From Hyaloscypha bicolor E (Eukaryota > Ascomycota > Leotiomycetes > Helotiales > Hyaloscyphaceae), in assembly GCF_002865645.1 (NCBI RefSeq), contig NW_020194600.1, forward strand, positions 936,047-1,000,046: 64,000 nucleotides of DNA. Direction: 5' to 3'. Below are positions 10,571 through 21,219 of the stretch, one piece after another. Position numbers and translations under genes: made by a program. How positions within the stretch are numbered: position 1 is the first letter of the stretch; the number at the start of each line of letters is the position of its first letter. The notes beneath the pieces are model-generated. The model was not told the origin of the DNA and searched no databases. It was given only the letters and a program-made list of their open reading frames with translations.

Positions 10571-13500
10571 TCATCTAAAGTATCCCGGCACCAGCGAATC
10601 ATACGCCTCCTCCATCTCATCACAATCTGCATTACCCTCTTCATCAACACTAAACACAATACCGCCTTCACCCTTGGCAGTCAGCGGCTTGAGCGCCAGC
10701 TCAGCTCTGATTCGCAGCTCCGTGGCATCCTCCTGGAAAGTACCGAACGTTTCGCTCTCCAGCACCACGGGCGTCTTCCACATGATGCGTGCCATGGTGC
10801 CGTCATCTCGGTCAGGGTTGCGGTGTTGTGCGATGGCCATCGCTCTGTCGAGGTATGCTCTAATGACAATTAGTCAGTAAATAGAACAAACCAATGCTCA
10901 ACAAACGAAACCCGGGGATTTCGAGGGGAAAGGGGAATGAAGGCTTACTTTGCGTTGTCAAGATTGCCTCGCATATGTTCCACACAACCTAAACTGTAGT
11001 ATGCAGCCGCAGTGATAGGATGGATTGGGGCATTGGCCAGGCCGATCCTGAGGCTTTGTTCGTACGAACGCTTGGTGGCTTCCCATCTCTTCTGGGCATA
11101 ATCGACGTTGCCGTATGCATAATGTACACTAAGTAATGTCAATACCAGCCGTTCAATCACACACTCTTGCAAGATTATGTTAAGGAGGACTTACTGAGCC
11201 ATGAAATGTGCATCCGCGCCGGAGATGCGGTAGAGCAGAGCTTCAGATTGAGCAAGCATGGTTAATGCTTCGTCGTAATCCTTCTTCAGGAAGTGGACGC
11301 GTGACATGCAGAGGTACGAGTTGGCGAGGAGACTGTTTGCTATGTCGCCGCCTGCGACGCGGATATCTATTGCGCGCTTGAAGTAGGCTTCTGCTTTCTC
11401 GAGATTGTCAGCAGCTGCCGAATCGGCGGCCTCAAGGTTCCCCATGTTATGGTAGGAGCTAGACAGCTAGAAGACTCCTGGGTTAGCAAGTTGTACGTGA
11501 ATAGATCAAGTGGGCTGGTGCTTGAAGCGGTGTATACTTACTTCTAGGTGTCCTTCGGGTAATTTTACCTTTCGAATTTGCATGAAGTTCTCCCAGTTCT
11601 CGCGGCATGCGGTGAGTTGGTTCAGCTCATAGTAAGCACTGCCCGCGGTCATACAGAGTGTGCCGTATTGCAGTGACCCTTTGTCCTCACATGCCACTCG
11701 TGCAGTCTCCATGAGACGAAGACACAGGGGGTAATCAGAAACTTCATACAAGAACCATCCACAATTGGCAAGCAAGTCAATAAATAGTCACCGCGAACCT
11801 GCTTGGGAAAAGCTTCATAACCAAAGCTACCGCGGCGTCAAAGTACTCCTGCAAATCTTCAGAGGAGTGGTAGTTTATTGCCTCCTGGACGACACGATGT
11901 GCCCAGAGCTCACGTCCTTCCTGCTTGGATTGCTTTGCGGAGAAGAGGTGGAGGAGTGATGACACTGGACAGCGCCGTGTTCGAGTCCGCATCCTCCATG
12001 TGTTGAGTAATCTGCTTGCAGAATGCAAGTCTCCCGTCTAATGCTTTTTGATTTCGCGGGAGAAAGAGATCAATTAGGATACCATCTGTTATGGTTGTTA
12101 CCATTTGCATCGAGAATCATGCGGGGACAGGCTTGCCTGGAGACAAGAGCGATAGGACGCTCAGCAGCGCCAAAGCGTTTCTTGACAGATTGGTAAATCG
12201 CATGTTCCAAAGTGAGTTGAGAGCGAGGACAACGTCGGAGCGAGCACTTGCTGGGCACTTTGGCAGGTTGGTCTGTTGTGATTTGAACTCTTCGTATGTC
12301 GATGCAATGTTGGGTCCTCCGATGGAATCGTTTTTGATCAATTCAGCCGCGCGTTCGATCGCAAGAGCAAGCTAATCCATTGTGTTAGTAGTTGAAATCG
12401 ATTTTTGAAGCGTCATTTCCGCTTACCCCGCCCAAGTTCTTCAACAGCCCCGTGGCAGCCCTTTCCTCGGACCCCTTGATAAGACCTTTTCTGTCTTCTT
12501 CAGCCCATTGCGACCCGAGCAATTTCATGAGCAAACTCCAGCTCTCCTTTGGCGTGAACGGCTTGATTGTATCACCCTTACGGTGTGCGTCGTTTGTGAA
12601 GTTATAATACTTCCGGGAGATGATCCTATCAATCGTGAGCTTTCAGTATTTCATGGTCATAGTTGAGAGAGCTGTTCCTACAGAATGGAGCCTTTGACGG
12701 ATACAGGCCAGTACCCTTTCAGAATCGACTAGCGCTCTGATCAACTATTAGTAAGAGAAATCCACGTAATGATAGCTACTTTTCGTACCTGCGTTGTCAA
12801 AAATCAACAACCACTGCCGTTCTGTTTGAACTCGGTCAGAATACTTCAAGAGACTGGCTCATAATTCAAAACCCACTGGTGGTTTTGAGCCATTTCAGTA
12901 CTGCGAGCTGATTTTCCTCGTGGCGACCTACCTATTGTCAGCATGTATATATCGTGAGAAGTCTGGCTCCAAACCATTTCTGTCAGCCCCGGGAATATTG
13001 AGTGCAACCGCCATGTCGGTGAAGCTCTTTCTCAGAGCCACTGATGTTTCACAATTGACCCAAAATATGGCATCAAAGCCCGCTGGATTTGTGTGAGCAT
13101 ATTGCAGCGCAATATCGGCCTTTCCAACCCCGCGACGCCCATATATGGTGTATGTTCGAAGATTCGTATCTTTGTGGCCTAAGAACCCATTTATGTTCTT
13201 CAATTCGTCTGCGCGCCCAAAGAACTTTTCGTTCTTGTTTCTGGTTATCATTGCGATTGGGAATGTGACGTGCTCCTCGGGGTATTGGGCCGGGCCATGG
13301 CTGAGATTGAGAGTCTTGGTGGCCCGCTCAAGATTAACCTTCGAATAACTGTTGATGCCGTTGAGATTCTTTGTAGAAGCATCCATGGAAGTGAGGTCGC
13401 CAGTTATCTTGTTCTCTAGACTTCTCCAGCCAGATGCAGCCTCAGAGTCTGTGTTGAACCTGTTAGCATAGACTCTAGAACCTCTGGCCAGCTGGGCCAG

Positions 13501-14303
13501 CATATAAGGCGTGCGCCTCACCTGGTCTTCGAAGGTATTTGACAAATTCACTGAGTATCTGTAGAAGACAGTCTGGACCATCGATTAGTTTTCATCAGCA
13601 GATGGCGAATAAAACCATACCTATGACCTCGACCATGGCAATTCGAGGCTCATTCAAATCTTCGCAAACATCGAGACACCTATTGAAAAGCTCTACTACG
13701 CTGCGTAGTCGCTTCATCCAGCCCACAGTCTGAGTGAGCTTCTCTGAGGATTTACATGACAGCTTTCACCAATATCGGCAATCTCAGAGCCAAGATTGAT
13801 CGGGCGTCTTCTCACCTTGATATTCAACTCAGTCAACCCCCAAATAATGTTAACATCTGGAACAGAAGGGTGGATGGCGCCTTCAAACTGTCCCACAAGA
13901 GTGTAGAGTGATCGAGGCAGTGGGTCGATGTGTGCTAGCAGTCTTTTGATGGGATGAGGTGTTGGTGGATCTGCTATGATTTGCCGTATGTAACTCTGCG
14001 CTTTCTGCCAATCTCCAGGCTGGTTGACGCTCTCTCGGTCTGGCAGAACAACGTTAGTTGGTTATATCTTCTTTGCCGGTGGGCGCAAGCAGGTGCCTAC
14101 CTGCGACGGATAAACTTTGCTTGACAGCAGCCACCGCAAACTCATATCTCTGAGCTACGAATCCTTTTGTGTCGCTGATCGTGATCATTAGTTCCAGTAA
14201 GGCCAGTAGTGGAGGACTTGAATCACCTAAAATCGATGTCTTCTTCGTCTTCTCGAAGTGGGTGAAACACTCGGTCGCCCGTTTTGACCAGTTAGAGTGG
14301 GAA
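10571..14303 (-). pseudogene. NB-ARC-TPR STAND (NLR-like) gene, apparently degraded
   Basis: A multi-exon minus-strand gene. An all-helical N-terminal region (14303-14101, 14039-13816, 13741-13621, 13572-13522) is followed by an NB-ARC NTPase (13448-12975 onward) with P-loop IYGRRGVGKADIALQYA, then WLLIFDNA (12821-12789), YWPVSVKGSIL and IISRKYYNF. Next come winged-helix sequence and TPR units (11775-10945) and the usual C-terminus ending LVPGYFR, stop at 10571-10573. Such proteins act as cytoplasmic sensors in non-self recognition. Lesions: TAG (12729-12731) in the frame that preserves DNA...SILKGYWP; a one-base frameshift near 11955-11968, before LLHLFSAKQ; and about 40 residues missing at 11775-11800 between KLFP and LANCGWFLYE. 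One intron (12136-12086) has a GC donor. No convincing first exon lies upstream of 14303. Sequencing error could explain single lesions but hardly all three. Confidence 0.72.
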
Positions 14304-14919
14304 CTGTGCACTCAGCCTTGCCAATAGAATCAAAGTGTAGATTGTGAAGACGAAGTGGAATGAATGAACAGGAGCCCAAAAGATCAGATGGGAGAGAGTT
14401 CGGGATGAGAGGAGCAAAGAATCGAAGAAACCTTCTACATCCGTTTCAACCCCAAAGGCAGAATCCGTTATCTGGAGGGATGCCAGCATCCCGGATTCAG
14501 GGCGCCCTCTATGCAATCAGAGCAAGCCTCACGCAGGCGAGGCTCTGCCCCCACTGTTTTGGCGGGATGCATGACCCCCGCATTCTCCTGCCAACCTGCA
14601 AAATGGCAGATACGGGCAGCCCCTTAGAACCGGGGTTCAGCCCGGGGTCTGCCTGCAAGTGGTCGTCCAACTCCATCAGCACCACGGAGCAGTCGGGAAG
14701 CCGGAACAACGGCTTGGCTACAAGTTAGTAAATTGGTGCGGGTTGTGGGTGTGCTACGAGAGAGTGTTCGGGGTTGCAGCAAAGCGCTTGAATTGTAGGG
14801 CCTCATTGGCAATTCTCTGAATTTAATGTACCTCGCGCATTGACAAATCATCCTCACGAGACATGTGGAAAGAAAGAAAACGCTCGTATCACATTAGGCT
14901 CTCGAATAAATCCGCCGGG
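14304..14919. other. Intergenic, GC-richer patch with short inverted repeats
   Basis: This should contain the promoter/first exon of the STAND gene, but no start exon could be identified. The 14460-14640 part is richer in G+C than its surroundings. It holds short inverted repeats such as GGGATGCCAGCATCCC (about 14478-14493) and GCCTCACGCAGGCGAGGC (about 14526-14543). It may be an inserted repeat, but no termini were found. Confidence 0.3.
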
Positions 14920-15586
14920 TCACAGTCCACCAAGGTTATTACTTCCTATAACACAAATTCTCAATTAGCTCCTGATCTTCTGGCTTTTTGTTGACCGTAA
15001 CCCCAAGCAGCGACATACCATATGTACATATCGAGGGGCAAGCAACAAGTAGCTTTCCGTCATCCGTTGGCTCTTGGGGGCCCTTCCAGACTTTCTTCCA
15101 CGGTTGAGACTTTTGTTTCTTCGGGGTAGGAAAGCCGTCTGTCGGTACAGACATGAAGAATTGTTTGACAGACTCGGGCAGCTGGGAGATGGGGAGGGAG
15201 GAGGAGGCCAGCTCGGGGGAGACCGATCGCGAACTGGCCTGCGTGGCAGAAGAATTAGCTGTGGTGCAAGGAATGAATGGGGTCAGAGTATCATACTTGT
15301 CGCTGCGATAACGTCTCTGGGGAAACTGCTCGGGAGGAACAGGAAGCCTCCTGCGGAGGCAATTCTGGAGACATTGGTGCCATTTAGGATTTAAAGAATT
15401 GGACGACTCTCTCTGGGCAGAGCAGATCAGCTTGTAGGAGAAGAGAACATGAAGTGATCGCGCTTGCGCTCGAGACAAGATATTAAAATATGGGGAGGGA
15501 GAGGGAATCTGCCTTGCACTCGAGGCCCACGGTTGGACAGCATTGGGTGGGGGGCAAGCGATGCTGAGTGGTCCACACCGCTGCAC
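14920..15586 (-). CDS. Small uncharacterised protein, model uncertain
   Basis: A long minus-strand frame (15586 down to about 15021) reads into a good intron: donor GTATGT, GCTAAT branch site, acceptor TATAG. Splicing replaces the read-through tail with CTYGSNNLGGL and a stop at 14920-14922. The visible part has a Ser-rich section (SSSLPISQLPESVKQFF) and a Lys/Pro-rich section (PTPKKQKSQPWKKVWKGPQ). A second candidate intron (GTATGA...CACCACAG, about 15294-15256) would change the 5' part. The frame starts with GTG, so the real start exon is not resolved. I recognise no family. It is divergent from the hydroxylase gene at 15868. Confidence 0.4.
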
Positions 15587-15867
15587 AGTGCGATACTGGT
15601 AACCGTCACTGCTACAGGCGTTCTCTCGGGCATTCTTGCAACCCCTGTCCGGGCGAGATCAGTCAGCCGCAACGCGGTGTGACCCGAGAAACATAGAAAC
15701 AATTCGATTTCGAGCTGAAGATCTTCACCTCAATTAACAGGAAGCGGTTCCCTCCATAACTGCTGCCCTCTCGGACACGGTATTGTGGCCACCTTCAACA
15801 ACCGGACAAAGCCTCCTCGACGGCTGCTGCGGTCTGAAGGCGCTCCCTATCCCTCAGCGACCCCCCA

Positions 15868-16884
15868 ATGCCGTCCGTACAAGCCAACATAGAGTACCTG
15901 CAAAAGCTCTCCCTGTATGATAAGGAGAAACCATATTGGTGCTTTCTCCCTCCCTCTGAGAGCTTCGATCCGGATGCTCAACGGGTTGACAACCTCGAGT
16001 TTGAGGATTATCCAGACATCCAAATCGAAGACATACGAGAGCTCAACGAACCCCCCAAAATCGACGACTCCGGGTTTGAAGTCTTGAGCCACCAGAGCAA
16101 GTTTTCGAAGTTCGACCGAGCAGATGATGTCTTCCAGTATGTGTCCGAGACGGAAGAGCTCCTGAGAGAGAGGATGGATGCGGTTTATGTCAAATGCTAT
16201 GACTCTCGGCTCCGAAAGAACGCTATGTTCCAGCGAACCCAGCTAGATCTCAACGATCCTTTGCTCACGGAAGGTCCCGCTCGTGGAGCTCACAATGGTA
16301 GATCCTGTGAGGTTGCTCAACCTACCAGACGGTTACTAATGTCAGCAGATATCACCTATAGCTCCGGCCCTGTGGTCATCAACCGATACCTCCCCGAGGA
16401 TATCCAGAAGAAGTTTTTGAAGCCTGGTTATCGCATTCGGATTGTGAAGTGAGTTGAAGCTCATTCGAAGCCAAAATATGTTTCTGACTCTCACAGCACA
16501 TGGAGAACACTCAACCCAGTCCTTGAAGACCGCCCTCTTGCTCTGTGCGATAGCCGCTCTGTTGATCCTGATGATCTTGTAGCTGCAGACCGAATAATCC
16601 CAGCCCATGTCGGAGAAGTTTACTATCTTACCTACAACCCAAAGCACAGATGGCTCTGGCTTGAAAAGCAGACCCCCGTGGAGCCTTTCGCCTTTGTCAT
16701 GTACGATACCAAAGCTGGTAGTCATGCCAGATGTACGTCACAGCGCCCCCTACGCGATATAAGCAGTAGCTAACAAACACTCCAAGTCTGCCCTCATGTG
16801 TCTTTTATCAACCCGCTGGCATCTGATGGTGCTGCACCACGAGAGTCTATCGAAACGCGTTCAATTGTAATCACAAAGAAATAG
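15868..16884 (+). CDS. AsaB/CmcJ-type hydroxylase-desaturase
   Basis: Four exons (15868-16297, 16349-16448, 16497-16732, 16787-16884) encode 287 residues, the usual size for this family (about 270-310). The diagnostic block TWRTLNPVLEDRPLALCDSR is present, with VYYLTYNPKHRWLWLEKQ after it and a C-terminal PRESIETRSIVI close to the family's terminal ESxxxR motif. Related proteins include AsaB, CmcJ and GA4-desaturase-like enzymes of fungal secondary metabolism, presumed Fe(II)/2-oxoglutarate-type oxidoreductases. The substrate cannot be read from sequence. No polyketide or peptide synthase is nearby, so it stands alone here. Introns have normal GTxxGT donors, and all junctions keep the conserved motifs in frame. 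Confidence 0.85.
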
Positions 16885-17924
16885 AATAGCGTCACTGCTC
16901 AATTGCATGAATTTTGCAGATTTCACAGCAGATTTCGCAGGACCCGCGCGCTACGTGTTTTCACTCACCCAGGATGTGAAAGACTCGTCCACCCCTCAAA
17001 ATGCTGCAAACATCAAGAGATCAACTCCACTTGTTCCTCCCTCCTCCAGCACCAAGAAATACCCTCCAAATCCTTCGACACAAGCCACCTGACTTGCAGA
17101 GCAAGAATCTAGCTTCACAGGATCACTTGATCTGATGCGAGGGGAAAGGTCCGCACCAAGCGCATGCTTGTCCGTCCGGGTGAGCAGGGCCGATACATGT
17201 GGCTTTGCGAGATCGGTTGCAGGCCCCCGAAGGTGCTGTATAAAGGCAGTCTAAATTCGCAAGGATAACGCTTCTCATGGAAAATGCAAAAAGGGGAGTC
17301 TGCCATGCGAGTTCAGCCACCTGGCTATGCACACTTGCCCAATTGCCGTAGGTAGAAGGACTCCAATTGAAACGAAAATTAAGAAGCATTCTTTCAATGC
17401 ATGATAAGTTCACGCTTTTTCGTTGCTGTGACGATGAAACAAAGTTTTCTGTGAAGTCCGGCTAACCTTAGTGGAGGAGGCTAAAATAGTTCGAGGCTAG
17501 TCTCGTCCCCTCTTCACCTTCGCTCTATAATTTGGCACACAACACAACAATCATCCTTGAAGAATCATCTACGCTTTCTAATTGCTATGTTTCACCTGGA
17601 AAATTCATTATGACGAGAGTCATGCATTTCCCTATCTACCTATGCATTGCTCTCCATGCATGTATCCATTTTGGTTGTGAATGCCTCATATGTAGGCGCA
17701 TATCCCTGGCCTTTAGAGAAGGAGAAAGAAAGCAAATTATGCTTCCCCTCTCTGCGCGCATTCACGGTGAATGTCCCAATAAAGTCTAGGCACATTTTCT
17801 TCCGCTTCATGTCAAAGAAAGAAAGAAAAAATCATTTTGCTCCCCAACCCCCCCTATGCTCCGCAAATACTCCCAAATGCAATCCATTATCCCACCCAAG
17901 CCCCATCCGTGCATCATGCATCAC
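16885..17924. other. Intergenic between convergent genes, nothing supported
   Basis: About 1 kb between the 3' ends of the hydroxylase gene and the TQT-array gene. Small overlapping frames have no family resemblance. It presumably holds both 3' UTRs. Confidence 0.4.
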
Positions 17925-20101
17925 CTAAACATCTAAAATCTCCCAATCATCATCCTCGACCGTATCCTTAACGGGAACTTCGAGATCCAAGTCCTCCCAA
18001 TCCTGTTCCTTCTCTCCCTTGACGGCAGGATTCATCTCAACACTGGCAATCTCATCGGTCTGGGTTCCTTGAGAGACCATCGTAGGTTTGGTAGTTTGGG
18101 TTGCTTGAGATGTGGCAGGCTTGGCATATTGTGTCTGGGTGCCTCGAGAAATTGTAGCACGCAGAGCCTGCTCAATGGTCTGAGTGCCTTGAGACACCAT
18201 GGCAGGCTTAGCGACCTCAACGGTCTGAGTGCCCTGAGACATCATGGTAGACTTGGTGATCTCAATGGTCTGAGCGCCTCGAGCCGTGGTATCGGGGTGA
18301 GGTTGCGAGATCGTTTGAAAGCCTTGGGATGCCATGGTAGGCTTGAATGCCTCCATCACTTGAGACACGATGATAGGCTCTGCCATCTGAGTTGCTTGGG
18401 ACGTGACAAGCTTAACACCTCGCGTCTGAGTGCCCTGGGACACCACCTTTACCATTCTCGACTTCGCGTCCTTCTCATAAACATTCTTCAAGATCTCAGA
18501 AGCCTTCGGGTGTCCAATGTAGGAGGGCAACGCACGTCGGGTCGGACCTTTGGCCTCAACAGGCAATTTTTCAACCACGGTTGCGTTCTCACGCTGCTGC
18601 TCCAGGCGTGGCTGTGCCTTCAAAGTGTACGGCTTACCAGGGGATTCCTTACCCATGGTCTCTCGCTCTGTCGATTTTGGCTTCTGGTCGAGCAGGTTGG
18701 TCAGTACTGGCATCGGGTACTCCTTCGCCTTGGTATGCTTTCTCTCTACCTTCTCCGATCCGAGCTCATCCTTGCTCGCGCTCTCAGCAGAATCTAGACC
18801 CGCCTTCGCCATCTCGGACTTCTCAACGCGTTTTCGAAGGGGTGTATGCTTCTTTTTGGCGTCAGAGTCGTCAGAGGGATACAACGCGGCCTTGGATGGC
18901 TTGATGATCATGCCCAACGCCAGTCTCCGCAGCTCTCCGTCAGCTCTTCCCTTGCCACCATAATTCTCCTCAACTTTGTTTCTCTTAGTCTCGGATATCT
19001 TGGCCTCGAACTCGAGTCTCAGACGCTTTGCTTCAGCTCCTGGCTTCTCACCATAAAGCTTTTCATATTCAGCACACACCTTTGCGTATTCGGCACTATA
19101 AAGATAGGGCACGAATGGCTTCTGGCTAAGCTCTCTCTTCTCCTCCATCTCATCGATTTTGGCATCGAGCTCAGCCAAAGAATGGTCTGCTCGCTCGCTG
19201 TTATCATCAGGTGGGTTCTTCAGGACTGGTCCAGCAGCTTTCGCGGGGCATCGAACATTGCGGGAAGTTTCGAGGCATTTTTTACATGCTCTGGTGCTGC
19301 TTGAAATAGAGGAGATACCCATGTTGGTGCAGGTCAGCATGGCATTGCCGGCTTGAGAGTTGGGACAGGTAGAGACGTGGGTTATGTACGAAAGGCTGGG
19401 GTCTGAGGTTGAGTGGCCGCAGGTGTATTCTATTGCCCTTGTTAGCCGTTATACTTGAAATGTGAATTCAACAAGAAGAATATGTCGAGACGGCAGCGAC
19501 GCCGAAATTTTAATTGAGAGCAGGAAGGTGGGATAAGATAATCAATAAGCTAAGGTCAACACCCAAATATGATAGAGGAAGAGTTAGGACGAGCCGGTGA
19601 CGACCAACAAGGCATGAGGATGGGGGAAGAGAGGCAACCTCATCTGGAAACTGAATAGAAGACAGCAGAGAGAATAGACAAGGAGCAGACTCCGGCGGCT
19701 TGGACAAAACTGCAATAGTTGCCATCCAAAGGCTTTGACACAACGTCAAAGCGGCGCCAAAGCGACGCCGGAGCGTCGCGGTCCTTGCCAGGCCAAGCAT
19801 TACAGAAAGCAACGAAGAAGACAAGAAAGCAAGAACACATACCAAGGAAGTTATAGTGGCACTTTTCGATAGTCTTATCCTCTTTATTAATGAAGCCGAG
19901 ACCGTAATACTCCTCCATGCGGGGCAAGTATTCCTTGCTCAGGTCGGTGAAGCCCCAAACCAGGGGAATGGTGGTGTTATCAGACTTGTCCATTGTCACA
20001 GGGGTACCACAGACGAAGCTGAGATAGTTGTCGCACGATGGTATGTCGTTGTCAGGGCGTGATGCCGAGTGGTTGGAGTCGTTGTGCAAGGTGTTCGACA
20101 T
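17925..20101 (-). CDS. Cys-rich N-terminus plus C-terminal TQT-motif array (possible LC8-binding hub)
   Basis: Two exons, 20101-19843 and 19429-17925, give 587 residues. The 413-nt intron is long for this window. Splicing joins KCHYNFL to EYTCGHSTSDPS. The N-terminal ~150 residues contain paired Cys/His (YTCGHS, STCPNSQ, RACKKCLETSRNVRCP), which suggests a metal-binding module. A charged, partly coiled-coil middle follows (residues ~165-250). Residues ~410-550 hold a tandem array of ten units of 10-16 residues, with core SQGTQT or SQATQT. Exact TQT occurs six times, near 420, 487, 502, 517, 530 and 542; four units are degenerate. The tail is acidic, EDDDWEILDV. TQT with flanking polar residues is the anchor of dynein light chain LC8 ligands, which often carry several copies in disordered regions. 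That function is inference; no named orthologue is recognised. Confidence 0.8.
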
Positions 20102-20691
20102 CGCGATGTTGTTGAGAAAGGATGGAGGAAGGTCGAAGACGGCGGAAAGGTAGCATATATATAAAGCACGCTAAGGAGCTAAGCGATGACGTTGAAAGAC
20201 GAGGCTTTGGCGATTTTACAAGCAGGCTCCGCTTCAATAAATTTCGTTTAGCAATAGAAGAGTAGGTGAATGCGCACAATGTCGCCTCGCTTTTCAAAAC
20301 ACAATATGCGAAAGCAATATAGAAGCAGGAGGAAAATTCTAGACAAAAAAGGCTAAGTGCAAAAAATATAAATAAGGAGATTCGGATTTTAAGGAGGCTC
20401 TCACAAAGTTCTTGTGGTTTCTAATACAAGTCTCTATCCTCTCTAGTTATAATGACTCTCGCTTAAATAGGGGCCACCCTATTTTTTTTATACAATAACT
20501 TAGATTTCGCATTGCACTATAATCAAATCACCTTTATAAAAGCAAACTAGTTTAAATTTCTCGGGGGTAAGCGCAAAATGCGAGTTCGCTCAATGCTAGG
20601 ACTCTTTTGAGATCAAAAATCCAATATATATATAGATAAACAGCGGCAAAAGGCAAAACTCTTCCGACCAACCGGCCGCCGCAGTCACAGG
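20102..20691. other. Intergenic, AT-biased, no gene seen
   Basis: Upstream flank of the TQT-array gene, becoming AT-rich with A/T runs from about 20320. A TATA-like run lies at 20155-20162, about 55-60 bases before the start codon of that gene. No further feature is supported. Confidence 0.35.
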
Positions 20692-20985
20692 GTAGGTAAT
20701 AGTGCAAACTGCAGTTTGAAACTGCAGTCCAGCCTCCAAATTCGAAACTGCTGTTTAGATTCGGCAAACTAAACTGGCAAGAAAAGGCTCAAACTGCAGT
20801 TAGACTGCAGTTTGACAACGGTTTAGTGCAGTTTAGTGCAGTTTACATACAAATTTTGCAGTTTGCAAAAGGGTTTTTAAACTGCGGTTTGGATACCCTG
20901 CACTAAACTACACTGAGATACGCCGAGGCTAGACTAAACCGCTAAACTGCAGTTTAGGCTGGACTGAGGTCAAACTATTACCTAC
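20692..20985. mobile_element. MITE-like palindromic repeat
   Basis: The segment is bounded by perfect 11-bp inverted repeats, GTAGGTAATAG at 20692-20702 and CTATTACCTAC at 20975-20985. Its interior (294 bp in all) consists largely of repeated CTGCAGTTT / AAACTGCAG strings on both strands, for example AAACTGCAGTTTAG. It can fold extensively and has no coding capacity, as expected for a miniature inverted-repeat element. Target-site duplications were looked for and not found, so the insertion boundaries are uncertain. It could instead be an expanded satellite-like array. Confidence 0.45.
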
Positions 20986-21219
20986 ACGCGGGGTGGCGGG
21001 TGGCGGGGTGGACTGAGAGAAAACCAGACGAACTGAGTTTTGGATCCGCGAAACAGCATATTGACTGAAGCGTGTGCGCTTTTTGGCTAGTTTAACCCTA
21101 TACCATTTCGGAGTCTTATTTTAGCCACATCACAGTAGTGCTCATACTTATAAACAGAGTTTGTACGCTGAGTGATGGAAATTTCCATATTTTAGTATAT
21201 GAAGGTGAGTGGTTTTTTA

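Noticed and set aside
12928..13581. 217-codon frame taken as an unspliced N-terminal start of the NB-ARC gene
   Set aside because: Its first ~40 codons read through two good introns (GTATGG...CCAG upstream and GTGAGG...ACAG inside), so it is not the real start.
18069..18797. 242-codon plus-strand frame opposite the TQT array
   Set aside because: Its repeats (GLSALRHHGRL) are the antisense translation of the TQT repeats.
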